Of a stretch of 64,000 bases of DNA, positions 42,198-51,215 are shown in pieces. Position 1 is the first letter of the stretch. Every line of letters begins with the position of its first letter. The translations under genes were made by a program, and so were the position numbers. This stretch comes from CAZJRQ01 sp964548535 (GTDB lineage Bacteria > Bacillota > Clostridia > Oscillospirales > Ruminococcaceae). The notes under the pieces were generated by a model that saw only the letters and a list, made by a program, of their open reading frames with translations, did no database searches and had not been told where the DNA came from. Location: positions 1-64,000 of the forward strand of contig CAZJRQ010000003.1 of the NCBI GenBank assembly GCA_964548535.1, in the 5' to 3' direction.

Positions 42198-43463
42198 ATG
42201 AGAAAAAGCAACAAAAAAAAGGTGCTGGCATTGCTCGCTGCATCTGCAATTTTATTATCATCATGCACTCAAAATGATACTATAGATAAAATTTCTACTC
42301 CTAATATCGTTACTTTTTTATGGTGGGGAAATGACTATACACATAATTATACAAACAGTGCACTTGACGAGTTTGAATTGCAAAACCCTGAAATTAATGT
42401 TATCGCTTCTTATTATGAATGGTCTGATTTTGAAAAAACCTTGTCCGCTAAAATGTTTGGAGATAACGAGTCTGATGTTATGCAAATTAGTTATCAGCAG
42501 CTTGAAAAATTTTCTTCTGACGGCAAAAGTTTTTATGACTTATCTACGCTAAGCAATCAGATAAAGCTTAACAACTTCACTACAAAACAGCTTAATTTCG
42601 GTACTGTGAATGGTAATCTGCTGGCTATTCCAATCTCTCTTGACGCACCAGCTTTTTTTTATAATGAAACAATTTATGAGCACTATAATGTTACTACACC
42701 AAAAAATTGGGATGATCTTTTTTATGCTGCTTCTGTAATGTCACCTCATGAAATTTATCCTCTTGAATTAGATGAAACTGCAATGTGGTTTACTTCTCTC
42801 GCATATGAAGAACAGCATTGCGGTGTGCAAATTCTTAATAACAAAAATAAGCTTGCTTTTAATCAAGGAAACCTTGAAAGTATGCTCACACTTTACTCTT
42901 CGCTGGTCAGCAATAAGGTCACAAAATATGCTGACGAAATCGGGATAAATGATTTTGCATCAGGCAAATCAGCTGGAAAAGTTTTTTGGAGCACGCAAGC
43001 TGATTATTACTGCACTCCTGCTATGGAAAAAGGTTACAGCATTTCGACCGGCAAATATGTCTATCTAAAAGGCTCTCCAACTTTTGGATGGTACGCAAAA
43101 CCTACTGCACTTTATGCTATAAAAAAAGATACAAAGCATGCCAAAGACTCCGCAACGTTAGTTAATTTTTTACTCAACAGCGAGGAAATGTCGTATAATC
43201 AAGGCACTGACAAAGGGATACCTCTTAGCAAATCCGCTCTTGAGGTTCTTGAAGCTAATGATTTGATTGACGGAATTTCTGCTAAGGCAAGTGAAAATCT
43301 TATGGAATGGTGCGACAAAATGCAAAAAATGTATTCTGTTTTGGAAAGTCCTGAAATTATATCTGCATACAAATCCGCTTGCGATGAGATTTATTACAAC
43401 AATGCTGACATAAGCGTCGCTGCAAGCCAGCTTTATGATGATTTAAATGAACTATTAAAATAG
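42198..43463 (+). CDS. ABC-type solute-binding lipoprotein (sugar type), orphan
   Basis: 421 residues. The lipobox is LSSC (Cys23), then a family-1 extracellular binding protein fold starts at VTFLWWGNDYTHNYT; later blocks are PISLDAPAFFYNETIYEHYNVT and GKYVYLKGSPTFGWYAKPTALYAIKKDTKH. It would hold an oligosaccharide or sugar-like ligand outside the membrane. No permease or ATPase gene is nearby, and the gene is coupled to the degenerate GGDEF sensor, so it may act as the ligand-sensing partner rather than a transporter part. Confidence 0.9.
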   Translation: MRKSNKKKVLALLAASAILLSSCTQNDTIDKISTPNIVTFLWWGNDYTHNYTNSALDEFELQNPEINVIASYYEWSDFEKTLSAKMFGDNESDVMQISYQQLEKFSSDGKSFYDLSTLSNQIKLNNFTTKQLNFGTVNGNLLAIPISLDAPAFFYNETIYEHYNVTTPKNWDDLFYAASVMSPHEIYPLELDETAMWFTSLAYEEQHCGVQILNNKNKLAFNQGNLESMLTLYSSLVSNKVTKYADEIGINDFASGKSAGKVFWSTQADYYCTPAMEKGYSISTGKYVYLKGSPTFGWYAKPTALYAIKKDTKHAKDSATLVNFLLNSEEMSYNQGTDKGIPLSKSALEVLEANDLIDGISAKASENLMEWCDKMQKMYSVLESPEIISAYKSACDEIYYNNADISVAASQLYDDLNELLK

Positions 43464-43465
43464 TA

Positions 43466-43508
43466 AAAACTGTCCTAAGTTAATCTACAAACTTAGGACA
43501 GTTTTTAT
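43466..43508 (+). terminator. Terminator of the sensor-binding protein operon
   Basis: AAAACTGTCCTAAGTT and AACTTAGGACAGTTTTT form a long stem with an AT loop and T-run. It may also end the leftward Ca2+ ATPase transcript. Confidence 0.85.
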
Positions 43509-43532
43509 TTATATGAGCACAATGTATTAAGG

Positions 43533-46205
43533 TTATTTTCTTTTGAGTCTGCCGAAAATTCCTGACACAATTGGTATTGCAAATGAAAATCCGACCGCAA
43601 TTAGCCACTCTATAAGCCCTAGCTTTGACAGCATGAATACACTGCTTAGAACTGGAATATACATACAAAGTCCTAAGCACAAGCAGGAAATAAGCACCGA
43701 AAAGAGTAAAAATTTATTTGAGAAATAAGATACTCCAAAAAGACCTTTCTCTTCGCTCTTGCACTCAAAAACATGAATAAGCTGCGAGGCAATAAGTGTA
43801 ATCAGTGCACCTGTTCTTGCTATATCAAGTGTGCTGCCGAATTTCAAAAGCATTGTGAATGTTGCAAGTGTGCAGATTCCAATTAATGCTCCGCGGATTA
43901 CAATTCTTGACAGAAGTCCGCCACTGAAAAAGCTGTCATCTTCTTTTCTAGGAGGCTTTTTCATTACTGATTTTTCTGGAGGTTCAAGCCCCAATGCTAC
44001 AGCCGGAAGTCCGTCAGTTACTAGATTTACCAGCAAAATTTGTGCAGGCAGCAGCACCATTGGAAGTCCCATAATTATTCCGCCTAGCATTGTCAAAACT
44101 TCGCCGATGTTGCATGAAATAAGATATCTTACAAACTTTCTGATGTTTTGATAAATGGTTCTGCCCTCTTCGACAGCGTTTACAAGTGTTGCAAAGTTGT
44201 CGTCAAGAAGTATACAATCAGCCGCTTGCTTTGTTACATCAGTACCGGAAATACCCATAGATACGCCGATTGATGCCTCTTTAACAGCTGGTGCGTCATT
44301 AACTCCGTCACCTGTCATTGCGCAAATATGTCCCTTTGATTTAAAAGCTTTTATTATTCTAAGCTTGTGCTGCGGAGTAACTCTTGCAAAAACTGCTGCA
44401 TTCTCAATAACCTCCGAAAGCTGATTGTCAGACATTTTATCAAGCTCTTCACCTGTAAAAGCCAATCCTCCCTCTTTTAAAATGCCCACTTCTTTTGCTA
44501 TTGCCTGTGCTGTTAGCTTGTGGTCACCTGTAATCATTACAGTCTTAATTCCTGCCTTTGCACACTCACTTACTGCCTTTTTAGCCTCTGGTCGTGGTGG
44601 GTCAACAAGTGCCATTAGTCCTAAGAATATTACGTTACCGTTGTAGATTTTTGAAAACGCCATTACGCGCAATCCCTCAATCGCAAGCTGGTCATTTTTC
44701 TTTAAAACCATAATTTTTTCTATTGGTGTAAGCTCAACTAATCTCCCCGTTGAATCAACAATTTTGTACTGACATTCACGCATTATAATGTCAACTGAGC
44801 CCTTTTTGTATATGTACTTTTCACCTGAATTATCAACGCAGGTCACTGACATATAACGTGTTTCGCTATCAAATGGCTGTTCATCTATACGTCTTAGTTG
44901 GAAATTCTCGGTATCTATTCCAGCTCTTGCACTTGCTGATAAAATTGCCGCCTCTGTAGGGTCACCCTCAGCTGAATATTTCGAATAAAAATTACCTTTG
45001 CGATTTCGCTCACCAATAGTTTTTGCTCTAGCCATTCTAGCATTATTGCAAGCTGTTCCACAAATAAAAAGCTCGCTTAAAACTGTGTTATCCCATGCCA
45101 TCAAGCGACGTCCGCCCTTTGTAATAACTCCCTGAGATTCTCTATCATCACCAAATGTATATTCAGTTTGGGTGTTATCAAGCGTGAAAACTTTTTTAAC
45201 TGTCATCTTATTCATTGTGACTGTTCCAGTTTTATCCGTACAAATCACTGACGCACAGCCAAGAGTTTCAACCGAATGAAGTTTGTTAACCAAAGCATTT
45301 CTCTTGAGCATTTTTCTAACGGCCATTGCAAGAGCAATTGTTACCGTCGCTGGCAGTCCTTCAGGAATTGCAGCAATTGCAATTGTAATTCCTGTCATTA
45401 ACATATCTAAAACTGGCTCTCCCCTAATAATTCCAGCTACAAATACTAAAATACAAACACCGATACATATTAGTGCAAGGGTACGTCCTAGCTCGCCTAG
45501 CTTTTTCTGTAAAGGCGTTGGACCTGCATCAATGTTTTCAAGCATTTTTGAAACCTTGCCCATTTGAGTGTTCTCGCCAGTTGCGACAACCTCCACACAC
45601 GCTACACCCTTTGTACATACGGTACCCATGTATGTCATGTATGGTAAATTTAACGAACCGATTTCTTTCTCTGCGTTGTGTGAAAGTTTTTCAACTGGTA
45701 CTGCCTCACCTGTTAAAATAGCCTCGTCACAGGTAAAGTTTTTTGATGATAATATAATCGCATCAGCAGGGATACGGTCGCCTGCTTCAATTTCAATTAC
45801 ATCACCAGCAACAATCTGTGTTGCTGCAACAACTGCAAGCACGCCGTCACGATAAACCTTTGCTGTTGGTGCTGTCATTTGCTCGAGCTTTTCTAAGGTC
45901 TTTTCACACCTGTATTCTTGAATAAACCCAAGCATTGCATTGACAACAACAATTATCATGATAGGAATTGCATCGATATATTCGCCCAAAGCAACCGAAA
46001 TTACTGTAGCCGCCAGCAAAATCATCACCATTATATCATGAAACTGTCCTGCAAAAATTTTCAGCGCACTATTTTTCTTTTTAGACGCTAGTCGATTTTC
46101 TCCGCTAATTGCTAATAACCTTTCCGCTTCCGCACTAGTCAAACCCTTTTTGCTTGACTGCACTTCAGACTGACTTTCCGCTTTCCTTTCCAGAACCTCA
46201 ATCAT
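43533..46205 (-). CDS. Calcium-transporting P-type ATPase (PMCA/YloB type)
   Basis: 890 residues, ten membrane segments expected. The phosphorylated Asp is in ICTDKTGTVTMNKM; the hinge is MTGDGVNDAPAVK; the cation site in helix 4 is AIPEGLPATVTIALA and in helix 6 NLVTDGLPAVALG. The C-terminal cation ATPase domain is complete. This is the P2A/P2B calcium type, which exports Ca2+; ion choice is inferred from the PEGLP site. Single gene, no clear promoter found upstream. Confidence 0.92.
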   Translation of the reverse strand: MIEVLERKAESQSEVQSSKKGLTSAEAERLLAISGENRLASKKKNSALKIFAGQFHDIMVMILLAATVISVALGEYIDAIPIMIIVVVNAMLGFIQEYRCEKTLEKLEQMTAPTAKVYRDGVLAVVAATQIVAGDVIEIEAGDRIPADAIILSSKNFTCDEAILTGEAVPVEKLSHNAEKEIGSLNLPYMTYMGTVCTKGVACVEVVATGENTQMGKVSKMLENIDAGPTPLQKKLGELGRTLALICIGVCILVFVAGIIRGEPVLDMLMTGITIAIAAIPEGLPATVTIALAMAVRKMLKRNALVNKLHSVETLGCASVICTDKTGTVTMNKMTVKKVFTLDNTQTEYTFGDDRESQGVITKGGRRLMAWDNTVLSELFICGTACNNARMARAKTIGERNRKGNFYSKYSAEGDPTEAAILSASARAGIDTENFQLRRIDEQPFDSETRYMSVTCVDNSGEKYIYKKGSVDIIMRECQYKIVDSTGRLVELTPIEKIMVLKKNDQLAIEGLRVMAFSKIYNGNVIFLGLMALVDPPRPEAKKAVSECAKAGIKTVMITGDHKLTAQAIAKEVGILKEGGLAFTGEELDKMSDNQLSEVIENAAVFARVTPQHKLRIIKAFKSKGHICAMTGDGVNDAPAVKEASIGVSMGISGTDVTKQAADCILLDDNFATLVNAVEEGRTIYQNIRKFVRYLISCNIGEVLTMLGGIIMGLPMVLLPAQILLVNLVTDGLPAVALGLEPPEKSVMKKPPRKEDDSFFSGGLLSRIVIRGALIGICTLATFTMLLKFGSTLDIARTGALITLIASQLIHVFECKSEEKGLFGVSYFSNKFLLFSVLISCLCLGLCMYIPVLSSVFMLSKLGLIEWLIAVGFSFAIPIVSGIFGRLKRK

Positions 46206-46382
46206 AAATTTTGTTCTCCCTTCACTGTTGGCTTTTTTAGATTGTCCGTATATCTAATTCTATTCTGCTTGCTTTTAACTTATGCTCATAATATATTTGA
46301 ATAAATATTTGAACATCAGCGCAAATTGATTCTAATTCACAAAAAATTATTAATTAAGCTGTATATAAATTGCACAAAACAG

Positions 46383-46411
46383 TTGATTTTTGATAAATAA
46401 AATAGTATAAT
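46383..46411 (+). promoter_or_regulatory. Promoter of PTS enzyme I
   Basis: TTGATT (46383-46388), a 17-bp spacer, TATAAT (46406-46411), ~155 bp before the start codon. The rest of 46206-46565 shows no gene. Confidence 0.75.
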
Positions 46412-46565
46412 ATATATAATTAAAATTAATATTCTAGTGAAAAAGTGTCAATTAAATATTAACGAGGGAAATTCCGTAATAAATTAATGAAAATAATTAT
46501 ATATAATTTAAGTGAATCAAAACATTTCGGCCGCTAAAATTAGGAGAAGGGAAAGGAGCGTAATA

Positions 46566-48227
46566 ATGATTAAATTAAGCGGTAAACCAGTGTTCGGTGG
46601 AATTATAAAAGGTAAAATCATATTTTACAACCGTGATGAAACTGTCGTAAAAAAAGAAGAAGTCGAAAATCCTGAGCTTGAACTTATAAAATTTGAGTAT
46701 GCAAAACATGCGGCGATTTCCGAACTTTCTGAACTTTACGAAACCGCAATAAGAGATGTCGGACAGGATGATGCAAGCATTTTTACAATTCACCAAATGA
46801 TTATAAATGATATTGACTTTAACAACTCTGTCGAAAATCTAATAAAAAACCAACATCTTAATGCCGACTATGCAATTGCTAAAACTGCTAATGAATTTTC
46901 CAAAAACATAAGCTGTTCAAACTCTGACTACATAAAAGAACGTACAATTGATGTTAAAGATGTTTGCGATAGGCTCATTCGTCATATCCAAAAAAGAGAA
47001 GAGGACGACTTTACTATTTTAGGTAAGGCGATTATTTGTGCTGATGATTTAGTTCCTTCTGAAACAATCAAGCTTGACAAATCAAAGGTTCTTGCTTTAT
47101 GCACACGATTTGGATCGGGAAATTCACACACTGCAATTCTTGCCCGAAGCATGAATATTCCAGTAATTATGGGACTCGGTAAAGGACTGAGCGATAGATA
47201 TAATGGATTTGATGCTATTGTCGACGGCTACAGTGGTGATATTTTCATTGAACCTGACCAAGTAACCTGCAACAGACTTGACAAAAAAGAGGTTTCTAAG
47301 CTGAAAAAACGCGAGCTTTTAAAACGTCTTAAAGGAATGAAAAACATTATTCTTGACGGCAAGAAAACTGAGATTTATGCTAATATCGGTCAGGTAGCTG
47401 AAATTGATCAGGTTATCGAAAATGATGCTGGCGGAATTGGACTTTTCAGAAGTGAGTTTTTATATCTTGACAAAGATAAATTTCCTAGTGAAGATTTACA
47501 ATTTATCAACTATAAAAATGCTCTTGAACGCATGAACGGAAAGGAAGTCGTAATTCGCACAATTGATATCGGTGCAGATAAAAACGCCGAATATTTTAAC
47601 ATTGGCAAAGAGCAAAATCCCGCACTTGGACTTCGCTCAATTAGGCTTTGCTTTGAACGTCCTGAGGTTTTCAAAACTCAGCTTAGAGCTTTGCTTAGAG
47701 CGTCAGTTTACGGCAAGCTTTCGATAATGTTTCCGATGATTACTGACATTTCAGAAGTGCGGTTAGCTAAACAAATGATTGAAGAAGTCAAGGACGATTT
47801 ACACAGAAATTCACTTCCATACAGCGACGACATATTGGTTGGCGCTATGATTGAAACACCGGCAGCCGTAGTTTTGAGCGATATCTTAGCCAAAGAGCTT
47901 GACTTTTTCAGCATAGGAACCAACGACTTAGAGCAATACACTCTCGCTTTTGACCGCAATAATGAAAGCCTTGAAAAATATTATCCAAAGCATCATCTTG
48001 CACTTATGAGAATGATTAAGCTTGTATGTGACAATGCTCACAAGCATGGTATTCCCGTTGGAATATGCGGTGAATTAGCGTCTGATTTAGACTATACCCA
48101 GACTTTTCTACAGCTCGACATCGACTATTTTTCTGTTGCTCCGCAAAATGTTTTACCGCTTAGGAAAAAAATTCGCACTATTGACCTATCAAAAAGCGAA
48201 CCTGCTTTTTCGAAAAACCATGTATAA
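46566..48227 (+). CDS. ptsI: PTS phosphoenolpyruvate-protein phosphotransferase (enzyme I)
   Basis: 553 residues, near the usual ~570. It takes phosphate from PEP and gives it to HPr. The phosphorylated His is His188 in GSGNSHTAILARS; the PEP-binding TIM-barrel has GIGLFRSEFLYLDKD, TIDIGADKN, IGTNDLEQYTLAFDR and GICGELASD with the catalytic Cys. Position 46566 follows GGAGCG; the upstream in-frame start lacks support. The ptsH gene is not nearby. Confidence 0.93.
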   Translation: MIKLSGKPVFGGIIKGKIIFYNRDETVVKKEEVENPELELIKFEYAKHAAISELSELYETAIRDVGQDDASIFTIHQMIINDIDFNNSVENLIKNQHLNADYAIAKTANEFSKNISCSNSDYIKERTIDVKDVCDRLIRHIQKREEDDFTILGKAIICADDLVPSETIKLDKSKVLALCTRFGSGNSHTAILARSMNIPVIMGLGKGLSDRYNGFDAIVDGYSGDIFIEPDQVTCNRLDKKEVSKLKKRELLKRLKGMKNIILDGKKTEIYANIGQVAEIDQVIENDAGGIGLFRSEFLYLDKDKFPSEDLQFINYKNALERMNGKEVVIRTIDIGADKNAEYFNIGKEQNPALGLRSIRLCFERPEVFKTQLRALLRASVYGKLSIMFPMITDISEVRLAKQMIEEVKDDLHRNSLPYSDDILVGAMIETPAAVVLSDILAKELDFFSIGTNDLEQYTLAFDRNNESLEKYYPKHHLALMRMIKLVCDNAHKHGIPVGICGELASDLDYTQTFLQLDIDYFSVAPQNVLPLRKKIRTIDLSKSEPAFSKNHV

Positions 48228-48239
48228 AAGCTAAATTCA

Positions 48240-48267
48240 GGGACGGTTAAAGCTGTCCCTTTTTTCG
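48240..48267 (+). terminator. ptsI terminator
   Basis: GGGACGG-TTAAAG-CTGTCCC then TTTTTT. A TATAAT at 48297-48302 follows as a likely -10 for the SpoIID gene. Confidence 0.85.
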
Positions 48268-48381
48268 CGTGTTTTTTCACGAGATTCAAAATATACTATA
48301 ATAAATAGCACAGCAAAAGATAATTGAATCTCAAAAAGAAAGGTGGGACGAGCCTGTGTAAATTAATACATAGGCATAAAT

Positions 48382-49353
48382 ATGAAAAACCACATCCAAA
48401 TAATGCTTGTATTTGCAGCATTTTTAATTCTTATTCCATGTATTGCATTTTTCAACAAGAAAAGTGTTCCGATTCCGACAGGTACTGACATCAACAATCA
48501 AACAGTCAAATTCTTGTTTACTAACGAAGATAAAGTAAAAGAAATCTCCATCGATGATTACATAATCGGCTCAGTTTTAGCGCAAATGCCTGCTGATTTT
48601 GAGGACGAAACCTTAAAAGCTCAAGCGGTTTTAGCACATACATACATAATCAAGCGCCAATTGATCGAAGCAAGTTCTCCTACCGAAAATCTAAAAGGTG
48701 CTGTTATTAGCGATGACACTAGTATATATCAGAATTATTTTACAGAAGATCAAGCCAAAAAGCTTTACGATAAGGATTATGATACTGCATACAAGAAAAT
48801 TTCTGAGGCTGTAAAATCTGTTGAAAATGAGATTTTGACATACCAAGACCAGCCGATTATAGTAGCTTTTCATGCAATTTCATCAGGTAAAACCGAATCG
48901 GCAAAAAACGCATGGAACGAAGATATTCCATATCTTATTGCCTGTGACAGCAGTTGGGACTGCGATATTTCAGGCTATGAAAAACAAACCGAAATCTCTG
49001 CCGATGAACTTTCAGCAAGACTTAAAACTGCATATCCTGATGTTAGCTTTGACGGTATTGATGAGGACAAGTGGATTACACCCGATGACAAAACCGAATC
49101 GGGGACAGTTTTATCAGTCAAACTAGGCAAAGATTTTTATATAACAGGTCAGCAGTTTGCACAAACGTTATCACTTCCATCACCTTGCTTTGATGTCAAT
49201 GTTTCAAACGGAACTTTCACAATAACTACAAAAGGCTACGGTCACCTAGTCGGAATGAGTCAATATGGTGCAAACAAACTTGCACAGGACGGCAAAAGTT
49301 ACAAAGAAATTCTCACTCACTACTTTCCTAAAACAGAACTCAAAGACCAATAA
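48382..49353 (+). CDS. SpoIID/LytB domain protein
   Basis: 323 residues. One N-terminal signal/anchor helix (~6-24), then SpoIID/LytB domain: SIDDYIIGSVLAQMPADFEDETLKAQAVLAHTYI, the YHAISSGKTES-like block (FHAISSGKTE) and GYGHLVGMSQYGANKLAQDGKSYKEILTHYFP at the end. SpoIID is a lytic transglycosylase that trims peptidoglycan during engulfment; paralogues occur in many sporulating and some non-sporulating Clostridia. There are no other spore genes nearby, so a strict sporulation role is not shown. Confidence 0.92.
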   Translation: MKNHIQIMLVFAAFLILIPCIAFFNKKSVPIPTGTDINNQTVKFLFTNEDKVKEISIDDYIIGSVLAQMPADFEDETLKAQAVLAHTYIIKRQLIEASSPTENLKGAVISDDTSIYQNYFTEDQAKKLYDKDYDTAYKKISEAVKSVENEILTYQDQPIIVAFHAISSGKTESAKNAWNEDIPYLIACDSSWDCDISGYEKQTEISADELSARLKTAYPDVSFDGIDEDKWITPDDKTESGTVLSVKLGKDFYITGQQFAQTLSLPSPCFDVNVSNGTFTITTKGYGHLVGMSQYGANKLAQDGKSYKEILTHYFPKTELKDQ

Positions 49354-49369
49354 AACTAAAAATAAACAA

Positions 49370-49437
49370 TAAAAAACATGATGAGCAAATGTACCAAACC
49401 CACTTGATACATTAAAACTCATCATGTTTTATTTTTT
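49370..49437. terminator. Bidirectional terminator between SpoIID and the ABC exporter
   Basis: AAAACATGATGAG (49374-49386) pairs with CTCATCATGTTTT (about 49419-49431) with an inner TGTACC/TGATACA hairpin, flanked by A- and T-runs. Confidence 0.75.
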
Positions 49438-49445
49438 ATACTAGA

Positions 49446-51215
49446 TTAAATGTGCTGTGAATTGTAAAGATTATAGTAATCTCCACGCTTTGCAATAAGC
49501 TCTTCATGCGAACCGCATTCGGTTATACCCTTGTTGTTGATGTACATAATCTTATCGCAATTTTTAATAGTTGACAGTCTATGTGCAATGATAAATGAAG
49601 TTCTGCCCTTCAAAAGCTCCTGCAAGCCCTGCTGTAAAAGCTTTTCAGTTTGAGCGTCAATTGATGATGTCGCTTCATCTAAAACTAAAATCTTAGGGTC
49701 TGAAAGCAATGTTCTCGCAAATGAAATCAGCTGTTTTTGTCCGCCTGAAAGAGTTGAGCCACGCTCCTTAACCTCTGTCATATAGCCGTCCTTCATATCA
49801 CTGATAAACTCATCAGCACAAACGGTTTTGCAAGCTTTTATAATCTCGTCTTCAGTTGCATCAAGCTTGCCGTACCTTATATTATCCGAAATTGTTCCGC
49901 TGAAAATAAAGCTGTCTTGAAGCATTATTCCCATTTGTGAACGCAATGAATTTAGTGTTACCTCACTAATATCCTCACCGTCAATCGTGATTTTACCGCT
50001 GTTTACATTGTAAAATCTTGACAGAAGTGAAACTATAGTTGATTTTCCTGCTCCTGTTGGTCCAACAAGAGCAATACTCTCACCTGCTTTAACGTCAAAC
50101 GATACATTTTCAAGTACATTTTTTCCCTCTTCATAAGCAAAAGTAACATCATCAAACTTGACATTTCCCACAATTTCTTTCATAGTGCGGGCATTTGGCA
50201 AATCGTCAACAGTTACCGGTTCATCAAGAGTTTCGAAAATTCTTTCAAGATATGCAATATTATTTATGAACACATTGAACAAATTTGACAAGTTCAAAAT
50301 TGGCTGCCAAAATCTATATCCATAACTTGTCATCGCCGCAATTGTTCCCAGAGTTATGGTAGCTGGCGACAAAACTAGCAAACCGACTGCATAGATTGCA
50401 ACAGTTACCCATGTCGAAATATTTTCAACACTTGGCCAAACTAGGTTTGAATACTTAACTGCCGTCATCCAGCTACCGCGATAGCTTGTTGAAAGCTTGT
50501 CAAATATCTCTGCATTCTCCTCTTCACGAGTGAAAATTTGAGTAACCTTTGCACCAGAAATATTCTCCTGAAGATACGCATTTAAGTTTGAGCTTTTATT
50601 TGATACGTCCTGCCAAGCCTTTCTCTGACGCTTTTTCAGTGCCATCATAACAAGCAAGAAAAGCGGAACTCCAGAAAGTATAACAAGCGACAGCTGAACA
50701 TTAACAAAGAACATAAAAATCATAATGAACAGCATATTCAAGAACTCAAGTATAACATTAATTACGCCGTTAGAAAGCATATCCGAAACTGAGTTTACAT
50801 AGTTTACTACACGAATAAGAATTTTTCCGTGTGGTCTGTCGTCGTAATACTGAAACGGAAGTTTCTGCAAATGTGCAAACAAATCTGTTCTGATATCATA
50901 AATCATATCCTGTCCAACAACAGTCATAATTCTTGAACGTATTGTTGAAAACACAATTGCCACACCAATAGATAAAATCAAAAGTCCTGTAAGTAAAAAC
51001 AGCTGTGGAACATCCTTATTTGGGATTGTATTATCAAGTGCATACTGTGTAATCAGAGGGCCTACAAGAGCCGATATTGCGGCAAAAACGCTCAGCACTA
51101 GTGCCAAAATCATTTTGCCTTTGTACTTTTTCATGTATTTGAATGATCGCTTTAGGTGACGAAAATCAAATGGGGTTTCAAGAACTTCATCAACATCAAA
51201 TTTGTTTCTTGCCAT
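49446..51215 (-). CDS. ABC exporter half, permease-ATPase fusion (second gene of pair)
   Basis: 589 residues: an N-terminal six-helix exporter domain (~35-320) and C-terminal ATPase (Walker A ALVGPTGAGKST near 376-388, signature TLSGGQKQL near 482, Walker B ILVLDEATSSID near 501). It belongs to the MsbA/LmrA-like group. The first codon touches the stop of the upstream gene (TAAATG), which also encodes a half exporter, so they form a heterodimer. Substrate unknown; drugs, lipids or peptides are possible. Confidence 0.93.
   Translation of the reverse strand: MARNKFDVDEVLETPFDFRHLKRSFKYMKKYKGKMILALVLSVFAAISALVGPLITQYALDNTIPNKDVPQLFLLTGLLILSIGVAIVFSTIRSRIMTVVGQDMIYDIRTDLFAHLQKLPFQYYDDRPHGKILIRVVNYVNSVSDMLSNGVINVILEFLNMLFIMIFMFFVNVQLSLVILSGVPLFLLVMMALKKRQRKAWQDVSNKSSNLNAYLQENISGAKVTQIFTREEENAEIFDKLSTSYRGSWMTAVKYSNLVWPSVENISTWVTVAIYAVGLLVLSPATITLGTIAAMTSYGYRFWQPILNLSNLFNVFINNIAYLERIFETLDEPVTVDDLPNARTMKEIVGNVKFDDVTFAYEEGKNVLENVSFDVKAGESIALVGPTGAGKSTIVSLLSRFYNVNSGKITIDGEDISEVTLNSLRSQMGIMLQDSFIFSGTISDNIRYGKLDATEDEIIKACKTVCADEFISDMKDGYMTEVKERGSTLSGGQKQLISFARTLLSDPKILVLDEATSSIDAQTEKLLQQGLQELLKGRTSFIIAHRLSTIKNCDKIMYINNKGITECGSHEELIAKRGDYYNLYNSQHI

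Noticed and set aside
43543..45855. Plus-strand ORFs opposite the calcium ATPase
   Set aside because: Shadows of a strongly supported 890-residue gene; no motifs or binding sites.
46512..46566. Longer N-terminus for enzyme I
   Set aside because: The added 18 residues include the ribosome binding site of the real start and do not match the family.
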